DNA of 64,000 bases from Sphingomonas bacterium (GTDB lineage: Bacteria; Pseudomonadota; Alphaproteobacteria; Sphingomonadales; Sphingomonadaceae), in assembly GCF_903642285.1 (NCBI RefSeq), contig NZ_CAHJWJ010000018.1:1-64000 (forward strand). Reading direction: 5' to 3'. The translations under genes were made by a program, and so were the position numbers. Below the pieces are notes generated by a model. The model ran no database searches, was not told where the DNA came from, and saw only the letters and a list, made by a program, of their open reading frames with translations. Shown here piece after piece: positions 46,460 through 54,355 of this stretch (positions are counted from its first letter, which is position 1; each line of letters begins with the position of its first letter).

Positions 46460-47389
46460 TCAACGCACGCCGAAGGTCCAGCCCTCGGTTTGCGCGATTT
46501 GCCCGGTCATCCCGGGCGGCGACCATAAAGCCGTATCGCCGGCGCTTGCCCGGAGCCAGGCGGCGGCGAGGATCGCATCGGTCGCATGGTCGTCATAGAC
46601 GGCGAGCGGCGCGTGCGGGCGGGTGCCGAAAGCGGCCAGCGCGGTGTCGAGCGACGCTGCGTCGCGCATCTTGCTTCGGCCTTTGCGCATGCCGGACGCC
46701 CGGGCGGCGATCGTGGTGTAAATTTCGACGATCACCAGGCCGTCGGCGGGCACCGGGTCGAACGGCCAGATCGCCGCCCGATCCCCCAGATGGCGGAGCA
46801 GGCGCATGCCTGCGAAGCTGGCCTTGGCGACCTGCGCCGCGCCGATCGCGTCGTACACGGTCGACAGCTTGCGCCCCGCATCGGCCGCGATCTCGCACAC
46901 CCGCCAGTGGAGGAACGACGCCTTGGGGCCGTCCGCCGCGCCCAGGTAGAAATGCGTGCCACGCCGGGTCTCCAGAAACGACGCCGCACCCAGATCGGTA
47001 TCGGGGCTGTGCCCATCGACAAACGCCCACAGCGCGCGGGCGTCGGCGGTAGCGGGCTCGCCCGGCAAATGGGCACCGCGCGCGACGAACGGCGCGGCGA
47101 AGCTGAAATCGAAACCGACCAGCAGCGGTTCGTCGGCATGCGTAACGATCCAGTCGAGGATTCCCCGCCGCGACCAGACCCCGCCGGGGGCGGGGACGAG
47201 CGTTGGCGCCCCGTCGCCGCGCCCGCAGACCGCCAGCGCGATCCCCTTGTGGCGGCAGCCCTTTGCCCCCGACCAGTCGATCGCCGCGAACCGGGTGAAG
47301 CGGTCAGGGGCGATCGCCGAACGCCTCGCGCTGGGCCTTGCGCGCGCGGTCCCACCAGGCGCGTTCGATAAGGGCGACGATCCGCTCAT
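46460..47389 (-). CDS. DUF429 family protein
   Basis: 309 residues. FAAIDWSGAKG (about 33-43) and LLVGFDFSFAAPF (about 91) are the conserved Asp/Gly stretches of DUF429, an RNase-H-like fold of unknown activity. The end has VYDDHATDAILAAAWL. The start at ATG 47389 overlaps the MmcQ gene by 86 bases; no better start is visible before the conserved region, so the real initiation point is open. Confidence 0.8.
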   Translation of the reverse strand: MSGSSPLSNAPGGTARARPSARRSAIAPDRFTRFAAIDWSGAKGCRHKGIALAVCGRGDGAPTLVPAPGGVWSRRGILDWIVTHADEPLLVGFDFSFAAPFVARGAHLPGEPATADARALWAFVDGHSPDTDLGAASFLETRRGTHFYLGAADGPKASFLHWRVCEIAADAGRKLSTVYDAIGAAQVAKASFAGMRLLRHLGDRAAIWPFDPVPADGLVIVEIYTTIAARASGMRKGRSKMRDAASLDTALAAFGTRPHAPLAVYDDHATDAILAAAWLRASAGDTALWSPPGMTGQIAQTEGWTFGVR

Positions 47390-47648
47390 GCGCAGCGGTG
47401 CCGAACCGGGCGAGCACGTTAGGATAGTTGCGGTAGTGATCGGCCTCCCAGAACGTCGCCGGGTCGGTCTCGATCAGCATCGCCTTTTCGTCGATCGACG
47501 CGGTGAACAGGACGAAGCTGCCCTCCTCGCGTCCCGGCGCGGCGAACGCCTTGCCATTCACCTTGGGACAAGGCGTCCCGTAATAAGGCGACATCTCCAC
47601 CGCGGGCAGCGCGCAGGCGAACCGGCAGACGTCGTCCCAATCCTTCAT
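47304..47648 (-). CDS. MmcQ/YjbR family protein
   Basis: 114 residues from ATG 47648, which overlaps the rarA stop (ATGA). Contains the small MmcQ/YjbR-fold (RFACALPAVEMSPYYGTPCPKVNGKAF, in pieces CALPAVEMSPYYG and VNGKAFA; later ADHYRNYPNVLARF). Thought to bind DNA or be a partner of other proteins; no activity known. It lies directly after rarA. Confidence 0.88.
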   Translation of the reverse strand: MKDWDDVCRFACALPAVEMSPYYGTPCPKVNGKAFAAPGREEGSFVLFTASIDEKAMLIETDPATFWEADHYRNYPNVLARFGTAAHERIVALIERAWWDRARKAQREAFGDRP

Positions 47649-48967
47649 ACGTCGTTCCTGCTCTGTCGACGCTCGTCCCACCAGGCGAGGCGTTCAGCCA
47701 GTCGCTTCTCGAACCCGCGATCGGTTGGTTCGTAGAAGGCTTGCGGCGGCAGGTCCGCCGGCCAGTAGTTCGCGCCGGAAAAGCCGTCCGTAGCGTCGTG
47801 GTCGTAGGCATAGCCCTTGCCATAGCCGATATCGCGCATCAGCTTGGTCGGTGCGTTCAGGATGTTGTCCGGCGGCATCAGCGAACCCGTCTCCCGCGCG
47901 GATCGCCACGCCGCCTTCTGCGCCTTGTACACCGCATTCGATTTGGGCGCGGTGGCCAGATACAGGCACGCCTGTGCGATCGCGAGTTCGCCCTCCGGGC
48001 TCCCCAGGAAATCATAGGTGTCCTTCGCCGCGATGCATTGCACCAGCGCTTGCGGATCGGCGAGCCCCACATCCTCCGACGCGGCGCGGGTCAGGCGGCG
48101 GAGAAGGTATAGCGGTTCCTCGCCCGCGGTCAGCATCCGCGCGAGATAATAGAGCGCGGCGCTCGGGTCGCTGCCGCGGATCGATTTGTGGAGCGCGCTG
48201 ATGAGGTTGTAATGCCCCTCGCGATCCTTGTCGTACACCGCGACGCGGCGCTGCAGGAACGCGGACAGCCCCGCCGGGTCGAGCGGTTCGGGCAGGTCGA
48301 CCGCGAACAGCGTTTCGACCTGATTCAGCAGGAAACGCCCGTCGCCGTCCGCACTAGCGACCAGCGCATCGCGCGCCGGGACGTCGAGCGGGAGCGGCCG
48401 GTCCATCTCCGCCTCCGCGCGTGCGAGCAGTTGCTCCAGCGCGGTCCGGTCGAGCCGGTGGAGGATCAGCACCTGCGCGCGGCTGAGCAACGCGGCGTTC
48501 AGCTCGAACGAGGGGTTCTCGGTCGTCGCGCCGACCAACGTGACGGTGCCGTCCTCGACATAGGGTAGAAAACCGTCCTGCTGCGCGCGGTTGAAGCGGT
48601 GGATCTCGTCCACGAACAGCAATGTGCGCTTGCCGATCTTCGCGTGGTCGCGCGCCTCGCCGAAGGCTTTCTTCAGGTCCGCGACGCCCGAGAACACCGC
48701 GGAGATCGCGACGAAGCGCAGGTCGACCGCGTCCGCCAGCAACCGCGCGATCGTGGTCTTGCCGGTGCCGGGCGGCCCCCACAGCACCATCGACGACAAC
48801 CGCCCCGCCGCGACCATCCGCCCGATCGCGCCCTCCGGTCCCGTGATGTGATCCTGCCCCACCACCTCGCCCAATGCGCGCGGGCGAAGCCGGTCGGCGA
48901 GCGGCGCGTTCTCGTGCAACGTATCGGGGGCGGGCGGGGGTTCGATCCCGGCAAAGAGGTCGGCCAT
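47645..48967 (-). CDS. rarA: Replication-associated recombination protein A (RarA/MgsA)
   Basis: 440 residues from ATG 48967. AAA+ ATPase related to clamp loaders that acts on gaps and stalled forks. Walker A LWGPPGTGKTT, Walker B LLFVDEIHRFN, sensor 1 LVGATTENPSFEL, and the C-terminal GSDPSAALYYLARML and YDHDATDGFSGANYWP that tetramerise RarA. A longer frame to 49117 runs into repeats and is rejected. Confidence 0.95.
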   Translation of the reverse strand: MADLFAGIEPPPAPDTLHENAPLADRLRPRALGEVVGQDHITGPEGAIGRMVAAGRLSSMVLWGPPGTGKTTIARLLADAVDLRFVAISAVFSGVADLKKAFGEARDHAKIGKRTLLFVDEIHRFNRAQQDGFLPYVEDGTVTLVGATTENPSFELNAALLSRAQVLILHRLDRTALEQLLARAEAEMDRPLPLDVPARDALVASADGDGRFLLNQVETLFAVDLPEPLDPAGLSAFLQRRVAVYDKDREGHYNLISALHKSIRGSDPSAALYYLARMLTAGEEPLYLLRRLTRAASEDVGLADPQALVQCIAAKDTYDFLGSPEGELAIAQACLYLATAPKSNAVYKAQKAAWRSARETGSLMPPDNILNAPTKLMRDIGYGKGYAYDHDATDGFSGANYWPADLPPQAFYEPTDRGFEKRLAERLAWWDERRQSRNDV

Positions 48968-48985
48968 GCGGAACATGTAATCATT

Positions 48986-49173
48986 CCTCCCCGGTACGGG
49001 GAGGGGGACCGTTCGCGTAGCGAATGGTGGAGGGGGCGGGCCGCGAGCGATACCTTCGTGTACAGCCCCCTCCACCATCCTGCGGATGTGTTCGAGCGAG
49101 ATCGTGTCCCCCGACACGATCTTGGCAGGCTGGGAGCTGCCAAAGCTCGAACACCCTCCCCGCGAGCGGGGAG
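48986..49173. repeat. Repeat family E, composite inverted element
   Basis: About 190 bases between rarA and padR. Left: hairpin CTCCCC-GGTAC-GGGGAG (48987-49003) then GGTGGAGGGGGC at 49026-49037. Right: GCCCCCTCCACC at 49065-49076 then ACCCTCCCC-GCGAGC-GGGGAGG (49152-49173). Between are further hairpins, one at 49104-49119 (CGTGTC-CCCC-GACACG). No gene inside. Confidence 0.75.
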
Positions 49174-49179
49174 GACCGA

Positions 49180-49189
49180 AGATATATCT
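49180..49189. promoter_or_regulatory. Predicted PadR operator, distal palindrome
   Basis: Perfect palindrome AGATATATCT. A second identical copy is 37 bases downstream; both lie upstream of padR in an otherwise GC-rich context. Confidence 0.6.
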
Positions 49190-49216
49190 AGATCGGCTCT
49201 TGATCTTTGGTTTCAG

Positions 49217-49226
49217 AGATATATCT
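49217..49226. promoter_or_regulatory. Predicted PadR operator, proximal palindrome
   Basis: Perfect palindrome AGATATATCT, 33 bases before the padR start. Its placement fits binding that blocks RNA polymerase. Confidence 0.65.
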
Positions 49227-49258
49227 TTGTGCTATCGTGATACAGTAAGGAATGAACG

Positions 49259-49849
49259 ATGTTTAGCATGCATGGCCGCGGAGGCGGCTCACGGGGCGGG
49301 CGGTTCGAGCGCGGCCCCTTTTCGATGAGCTGGGAAATCCATGGCGAGCGGCATGGCGGCCGGCACGGCCGCGGCGACGGCGGCGGTCGCAGCCGACGGA
49401 TGTTCGACGGCGGTGAGCTTCGGCTGGTGATGCTGAAACTGATCGCCGACGCGCCGCGCCACGGCTACGACCTGATCCGCGAGATCGAGACGATGACCGG
49501 TGGTGCCTATGCGCCAAGTCCCGGCGTAGTGTATCCGACGCTGACCCTGCTCGACGAGATGGGGCTTATCGCCGAACAACAATCGGAAGGGTCCAGGAAG
49601 CGCTTCGCGGCGACCGACGAGGGGCGTGCGCATCTTGCCGAGAATGCCGATCAGGTTGCGGCATTGATGGCGCGGCTGACCGGGCTCGGGGTAGAGCGCC
49701 AACGGGTGGACCGGACGTCGGTCCGCCGCGCGATGGGAAACCTGCGCATGGTGCTGACCGGGCGGCTGTTCGACGTTTCCGACGAGACCGCACACGAGAT
49801 CGTGGCGCTGATCGACGAGGTCGCGCAGAAGATCGAGCGACTGAAGTGA
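49259..49849 (+). CDS. PadR-family transcriptional regulator
   Basis: 196 residues from ATG 49259 with AAGGAA upstream. The first 45 residues are unusual: Gly/Arg/His-rich (HGRGGGSRGG, then HGERHGGRHGRGDGGG), which could bind metal. The PadR winged helix runs from about 52 (ELRLVMLKLIADAPRHGYDL, PSPGVVYPTLTLLDEMGLI, RKRFAATDEGRAHL). The C-terminal helices form the dimer arm. The gene overlaps the next one (GTGA). Two AGATATATCT palindromes precede it, indicating autoregulation. It likely governs the DUF2218 gene. Confidence 0.9.
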   Translation: MFSMHGRGGGSRGGRFERGPFSMSWEIHGERHGGRHGRGDGGGRSRRMFDGGELRLVMLKLIADAPRHGYDLIREIETMTGGAYAPSPGVVYPTLTLLDEMGLIAEQQSEGSRKRFAATDEGRAHLAENADQVAALMARLTGLGVERQRVDRTSVRRAMGNLRMVLTGRLFDVSDETAHEIVALIDEVAQKIERLK

Positions 49850-50169
49850 GCCGGCATAGCGCGGTCGCGGAGGTGCCGACGGGGTCGGCTAGCAAGTATC
49901 TACAGCAATTGTGCAAGCATTGGCAGCACAATCTGAGTGTCGAATTTACCGCCGATCACGGCACCGTGATCTTTCCGAAAGATGCGCGCGGTGCCGATCA
50001 TCCCGGCGACGGACGGGTGACATTCGATTCGATCCCCGATGCGCTCATCGTTCGGATCGATGCCACGTCATCCGAGCAGCGCGACGGGTTGAAAGGGGCG
50101 GTCGCGCGGCATCTGGACCGGTTCGCCTTCCGCGAAGCGCCTCTCGCCTTTCACTGGCGCGACGATTGA
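49846..50169 (+). CDS. DUF2218 domain protein
   Basis: 107 residues, GTG start at 49846 overlapping the padR stop. The sequence has the DUF2218 pattern: SASKYLQQLCKHWQH, then FTADHGTVIF, and a C-terminal LKGAVARHLDRFAFREAP. Some members occur with iron-siderophore genes, so a metal-linked role is possible, and it fits the His-rich PadR. Not proven. Confidence 0.8.
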   Translation: MSRHSAVAEVPTGSASKYLQQLCKHWQHNLSVEFTADHGTVIFPKDARGADHPGDGRVTFDSIPDALIVRIDATSSEQRDGLKGAVARHLDRFAFREAPLAFHWRDD

Positions 50170-50216
50170 TCGCGCCAGCAACTGCAAAGTGATCCGCGCC
50201 CTGCCTTTTGCGGAAC

Positions 50217-51365
50217 CTAGACCTTTTTCTGGTCGATCAATGCCAGATACTGATCCAGCACCGCCTGGTTCGCGCGGTCCCAGCGGTAGCGTGCGGCTTC
50301 GGCATGGCCAGCCCTGCCCATCGCCTCGCGAAACGCGGGCTCGGTGACGATCCGTTCGATCGCATCGGCATAGGCACCGATGTCGCGGGGCGGGACGAGG
50401 AAACCCGTCCGTCCCTCCTCGATCAGGTCGACCGCCCCCGTCGCTCGCGCCGCGACGACGGGGACGGCCGCCGCCATCGCCTCGGTCGTGACGTTGCCGA
50501 AGGTCTCGGTCTCGCTCGGGTTGAAGAAGATGTCCATCGACGCGACCGCACGCCCCAGCGCCTCGCCGGACTGGAAGCCGGTGAACACCGCGTCGGGGAC
50601 CTGCCGCGCAAACCATTGGCGCGCCGGACCCTCGCCGACCACCAATACGCGGTGCCGGACGCCGCGGCGGCGCAGTTCCTTCACGACCTCGGCGAAGGCG
50701 CGCAGCCCCTTTTCCTTAACGAGTCGGCCGAGAAACCCCACGACCATCTCGTCGTCGTCGATGCCGAGCGACCGTCGCCACGCCATGTCGCGCCGCGTGG
50801 GGGAAAAGCGGTCATGGTCGATCCCGCGCGACCAGATGCCGATCGGCGTGGTCACGCCCCATCCGCGCAGCAACGTTCCCATGCTTGGGCTGGGGACGAG
50901 GACCCGGTCGGCCCGGTTGTAGAAACGCACCAGCATCCATTGGATCAGCGGTTCGACGAAACCGATATGATAATAGCGGAAATAGGTCTCGAACCGGGTG
51001 TGGAGCGCGGCCACCGAGGCGATGCCGTTTTCACGCGCATAGGTCAGCGCGCCGTGACCGAGGAATTCCGGCGCGGAGACGTGGATAATGTTCGGTGCGA
51101 ACGCCTCCACATCGGCGCGCGTCTCCTTCGGGAAATAACGGCCGAGCTTGTATTCGCCACGCCCGGGAAACGCGAAACTGGGCGCCTTTACCAGCGTACC
51201 CGTCGGCGCGAAGGCGGGCGTATCCGTCGTCGGCGAATAAACGCGCACAGTCACGCCCTGCGCCATCAGATGCCCGACGAGCAGGTTCTGTGCCTGGTTC
51301 GCACCGTCGCGCACATAATTATAGTTGCCGCTGAACAGCGCAACGCGAAGGTCGGTGGCGTGCAT
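50217..51365 (-). CDS. GT4-family glycosyltransferase
   Basis: 382 residues. GT-B fold of family GT4: the N-terminal acceptor domain (FSGNYNYVRDGANQAQNLL) and donor domain with LGRLVKEKGLRAFAEV, VVGEGPAR, and the EX7E motif in NPSETETFGNVTTEAMAA. It should move a nucleotide-sugar unit onto a lipid, sphingolipid or polysaccharide. Related enzymes in sphingomonads act on glycosphingolipids or sulfolipids (MGDG-like). A lone gene, so acceptor unknown. Confidence 0.88.
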   Translation of the reverse strand: MHATDLRVALFSGNYNYVRDGANQAQNLLVGHLMAQGVTVRVYSPTTDTPAFAPTGTLVKAPSFAFPGRGEYKLGRYFPKETRADVEAFAPNIIHVSAPEFLGHGALTYARENGIASVAALHTRFETYFRYYHIGFVEPLIQWMLVRFYNRADRVLVPSPSMGTLLRGWGVTTPIGIWSRGIDHDRFSPTRRDMAWRRSLGIDDDEMVVGFLGRLVKEKGLRAFAEVVKELRRRGVRHRVLVVGEGPARQWFARQVPDAVFTGFQSGEALGRAVASMDIFFNPSETETFGNVTTEAMAAAVPVVAARATGAVDLIEEGRTGFLVPPRDIGAYADAIERIVTEPAFREAMGRAGHAEAARYRWDRANQAVLDQYLALIDQKKV

Positions 51366-51454
51366 GTGCCTTCGCGATAGCGGGCGGTCACGCCGAACGC
51401 CACCGGAACGCGCATCGACTTCGCGGGTTCGAATCGCCGGACGGGAGAACTGGA

Positions 51455-51673
51455 ATGGCGAACGCTTTTCGCAAAGGTGAAAAGGTCAATTGGCACTGGG
51501 GCAGCGGTACGGCCGCGGGCAAGGTCGAGGAACGGTTCGACCGGCGCGTACAGCGGACGATCAAGGGATCCACGATCGTCAAGAACGGCACCACCGACAA
51601 TCCCGCCTATCTGGTCGTGCAGGAAGATGGTGGCCAGGTCCTGAAACGCGGATCGGAATTATCCAAGGGGTAG
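51455..51673 (+). CDS. DUF2945 (hypervirulence-associated Tudor-like) protein
   Basis: 72 residues. FRKGEKVNWHWGSGTAAGKVEE and NPAYLVVQEDGGQVLKRGSEL match DUF2945, an SH3/Tudor-like fold often found as a small free protein. Function unknown. It begins with a GGAGAACTGG ribosome site and lies 35 bases before radA. Confidence 0.85.
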   Translation: MANAFRKGEKVNWHWGSGTAAGKVEERFDRRVQRTIKGSTIVKNGTTDNPAYLVVQEDGGQVLKRGSELSKG

Positions 51674-51708
51674 TTCCCCTTACGTTCCTCATACGCTATG
51701 CCGCCGAT

Positions 51709-53082
51709 ATGGCCAAAACCCAGAAACGCTATGTCTGCCAGGCGTGCGGATCGGTCGCGTCGCGGTGGCAGGGGCAATGCGCCGATTGCAGCGAATGGAA
51801 CACGCTGCTCGAGGATGCCGGCGGCGCGGTGACGCCGTTCCGCGCGAAGCATGATTTGCAGTCGGGCGGGCGATCGGTGGAACTGGTCGCGCTGGATGCC
51901 GAGGTCGAACTGCCCGCGCGGATGCCGAGCGGGATCGCCGAATTCGACCGGGCGCTTGGCGGCGGTTTCGTCGAGGGATCGGCGACGTTGATCGGCGGGG
52001 ATCCGGGGATCGGCAAATCGACGCTGTTGTTGCAAGCCGCGGCGCGGATGGCGCTGGCCGGGCAAAGCGTCGCGTATATTTCGGGCGAGGAAGCGGCGGA
52101 TCAGGTCAGGCTGCGCGCGCGGCGGCTCGGGCTCGGTACCGCGCCGGTGATGCTGGCGGCGGCGACGTCGACGCGCGATATCCTGACGACGCTCTCGCAG
52201 GGAAAACCGCCCGTGATGCTCGTGATCGACTCGATCCAGACGATGCATTCGGATTTGATCGAAGGCGCGCCCGGGACCGTCAGTCAGGTTCGCGCGTCGG
52301 CGCAGGAACTGATCCGCTTCGCCAAACAGCGCGGCACCGCGGTGGTCCTGGTCGGCCATGTCACGAAGGACGGCAGCATTGCCGGCCCGCGCGTGCTCGA
52401 ACATATGGTCGACACCGTGCTGGCGTTCGAGGGCGAGCGCAGCCACCAGTATCGCATCCTGCGCGCGGTGAAGAATCGGTTCGGGGGGACGGACGAGATC
52501 GGCGTCTTCGCGATGCAGGCGGAAGGGCTGGCGGAGGTCGCGAACCCTTCCGCGCTGTTCCTGACGCAGCGCGATGAGGGGGTGACGGGGACGACCGTCT
52601 TCCCCGCGCTGGAAGGCACGCGGCCGGTGCTGGTGGAGATCCAGGCGCTCGTCGTGCGCCTGGCCAGCGGCGCGACACCCAGGCGGGCGGTCGTCGGGTG
52701 GGATTCGGGGCGGCTCGCGATGATCCTCGCGGTGCTGGAGGCGCGGTGCGGGCTCAGCTTCTCGTCGTGCGAAGTCTATCTGAACGTCGCCGGCGGCTAC
52801 CGCGTGCAGGACCCCGCCGCCGATCTCGCGGTCGCGGCGGCGTTGGTGTCGGCGCTCAGCGAACGGCCGGTGCCGATCGACGCGGTGGCGTTCGGGGAAG
52901 TCGCGCTATCTGGCGAGGTCCGCCCGGTGGCGCACGGCGCTTTGCGGCTGAAGGAGGCCGGCAAGCTCGGCTTCGAGCGTGCGCTGGTACCGGCCGCGGT
53001 GGCGAGCGAGAAGAGTGCGCTGCGGCTGGCGGGGTTCCGGACGCTGGCGCAGTTCGTGGATCACATGATGGGGCGGGGGTAA
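51709..53082 (+). CDS. radA: DNA repair protein RadA
   Basis: 457 residues from ATG 51709. RadA is a RecA-like, DnaB-type branch-migration helicase for recombination intermediates. The zinc finger has CQACGS and CADC (Cys positions about 10-28), Walker A GGDPGIGKST (about 96), the RadA-specific KNRFG motif (VKNRFGGTDEIG), and a C-terminal Lon-protease-like domain from about 290. Normal length. Downstream is a family A repeat pair. Confidence 0.97.
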   Translation: MAKTQKRYVCQACGSVASRWQGQCADCSEWNTLLEDAGGAVTPFRAKHDLQSGGRSVELVALDAEVELPARMPSGIAEFDRALGGGFVEGSATLIGGDPGIGKSTLLLQAAARMALAGQSVAYISGEEAADQVRLRARRLGLGTAPVMLAAATSTRDILTTLSQGKPPVMLVIDSIQTMHSDLIEGAPGTVSQVRASAQELIRFAKQRGTAVVLVGHVTKDGSIAGPRVLEHMVDTVLAFEGERSHQYRILRAVKNRFGGTDEIGVFAMQAEGLAEVANPSALFLTQRDEGVTGTTVFPALEGTRPVLVEIQALVVRLASGATPRRAVVGWDSGRLAMILAVLEARCGLSFSSCEVYLNVAGGYRVQDPAADLAVAAALVSALSERPVPIDAVAFGEVALSGEVRPVAHGALRLKEAGKLGFERALVPAAVASEKSALRLAGFRTLAQFVDHMMGRG

Positions 53083-53151
53083 AAGTAGCTGTTCTCTACG
53101 CATCCTCGTTGCCCCGATCTCGACCGGGGTTCTGCTTCCACCTCCAAAAAA

Positions 53152-53260
53152 CCACCTCCCCGGCGAAGGCCGGGGCCCATCGGCCGGCCGGACATGCGGT
53201 AGCACCGGTCGCCCCGTCGAGGACGTTGCTATTGGGTCCCGGCCTTCGCCGGGGAGGGGT
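53152..53260. repeat. Repeat family A, inverted pair without a gene
   Basis: Arms 53152-53180 (CCACCTCCCCGGC-GAAG-GC then CGGGGCCCAT) and 53231-53260 (ATTGGGTCCCGGCCTTCGCC then GGGGAGGGGT) face inward. They lie between radA and cvpA and use the CCCCGGC/GCCGGGG stem variant. Confidence 0.8.
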
Positions 53261-53333
53261 TAGTGCAGTGAGCAGCAGAAGGCGCGACACCAGGCACTAG
53301 CGAACCCGCGCCCGCATCCCTATTCCCCACCGC

Positions 53334-53912
53334 ATGGGTTTCACCGCGCTCGACATCATCGTCCTCATCGCCGTCGCGGGGGCTGCGCTGATGGGGGCGG
53401 TGCGGGGGTTCGTCACCGAAGTGCTGTCGCTGTTCGCCTGGGTGGCGATCGTCGCCGCGCTGAAGCTGTTCCACATCCCGCTCGCGCAGGCGATGACACA
53501 TGTCGTCGGCACGGTGTCGGGTGCGGCGGTGCTGGCGTTCGCGATCATCGCCGGGGTCTGTTACTTCGGCGGGCGGCTGGTGGCGCGGGCGATCGGGGCG
53601 CGGACGCGGACGTCGATCCTCGGGCCGGTCGACCGCGCGCTGGGGCTGGGATTCGGCGCGCTCAAGGGGCTGATCCTGGCGAGTCTGGTGTTCCTGCTCG
53701 CCACGCTGGTGGTGGACACCGTCGGCGGCGGTCCCTCGCGGCGGCCGTTGTGGATGACCGCGTCGAAGACCTATCCGTTGCTCAACGCGACGAGCGCGGG
53801 GATCGCCGATTTCGTCGATCGCCGCCGCCACGGCCAGCCGGTCTTCGGACCGCGTGCGACGCAGGACGGCGCGCCCGCCGATTCGAGCAATCGCATGGAG
53901 ACGACGCCGTGA
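53334..53912 (+). CDS. cvpA: CvpA-family membrane protein
   Basis: 192 residues with four membrane segments in the first 150 (FTALDIIVLIAVAGAALMG, VLSLFAWVAIVAALKLF, GAAVLAFAIIAGVCYFGG and LGALKGLILASLVFLLAT). DIIVLIA...GAVRGFVTEV is the colicin V production protein signature. It is linked to envelope or biofilm functions. The stop overlaps the IscU-like gene (GTGA). Confidence 0.92.
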   Translation: MGFTALDIIVLIAVAGAALMGAVRGFVTEVLSLFAWVAIVAALKLFHIPLAQAMTHVVGTVSGAAVLAFAIIAGVCYFGGRLVARAIGARTRTSILGPVDRALGLGFGALKGLILASLVFLLATLVVDTVGGGPSRRPLWMTASKTYPLLNATSAGIADFVDRRRHGQPVFGPRATQDGAPADSSNRMETTP

Positions 53913-54355
53913 GTGCGCCGCTCTACAATGCCGAGATCCTGCGTCTCGCCGCATCGATCCCGCACCATGAACGGCTTCCCGATCCGATGGGCAGCGCGGA
54001 AAGGCGGTCCCCGATCTGCGGCAGCCGGGTCACGGTGGATGTCGATACCGACGGGGACGGTCGTATCGAGCAGGTCGGGCTGCTGGTCCGCGCCTGCGCG
54101 CTCGGTCAGGCGTCGTCGTCGCTGCTTGCGGCGAACATGATCGGCCGGACGCCGGCGGAACTGGCCGCGGCGAGCGAGGCGCTGACCGCGTGGCTGGCCG
54201 GCGGCGAGGATGTGCCGGACTGGCCGGGGATCGCGATCTTCGCCCCCGCGCTGTCGGTGACGGGACGCCATGCGTCGATCCGGCTGGCGTTCGAGGCGGC
54301 GGCGGAGGCGGCGGCGCAGGCACGTGATCGTGCGCGATCGCCGGCGGCCGAATGA
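53909..54355 (+). CDS. IscU-like protein lacking the third cysteine
   Basis: 148 residues from GTG 53909. N-terminal LYNAEILRLAASIPHHERL resembles IscU/NifU-N scaffolds for Fe-S assembly. The first Cys (SPICGSRV) and second Cys (RACALGQASSSL) are present, but the region of the third Cys near the end reads TGRHASIRLAF. So a typical three-Cys cluster site is missing. It is linked to cvpA and a kef antiporter. It may have a changed role. Confidence 0.78.
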   Translation: MSAPLYNAEILRLAASIPHHERLPDPMGSAERRSPICGSRVTVDVDTDGDGRIEQVGLLVRACALGQASSSLLAANMIGRTPAELAAASEALTAWLAGGEDVPDWPGIAIFAPALSVTGRHASIRLAFEAAAEAAAQARDRARSPAAE

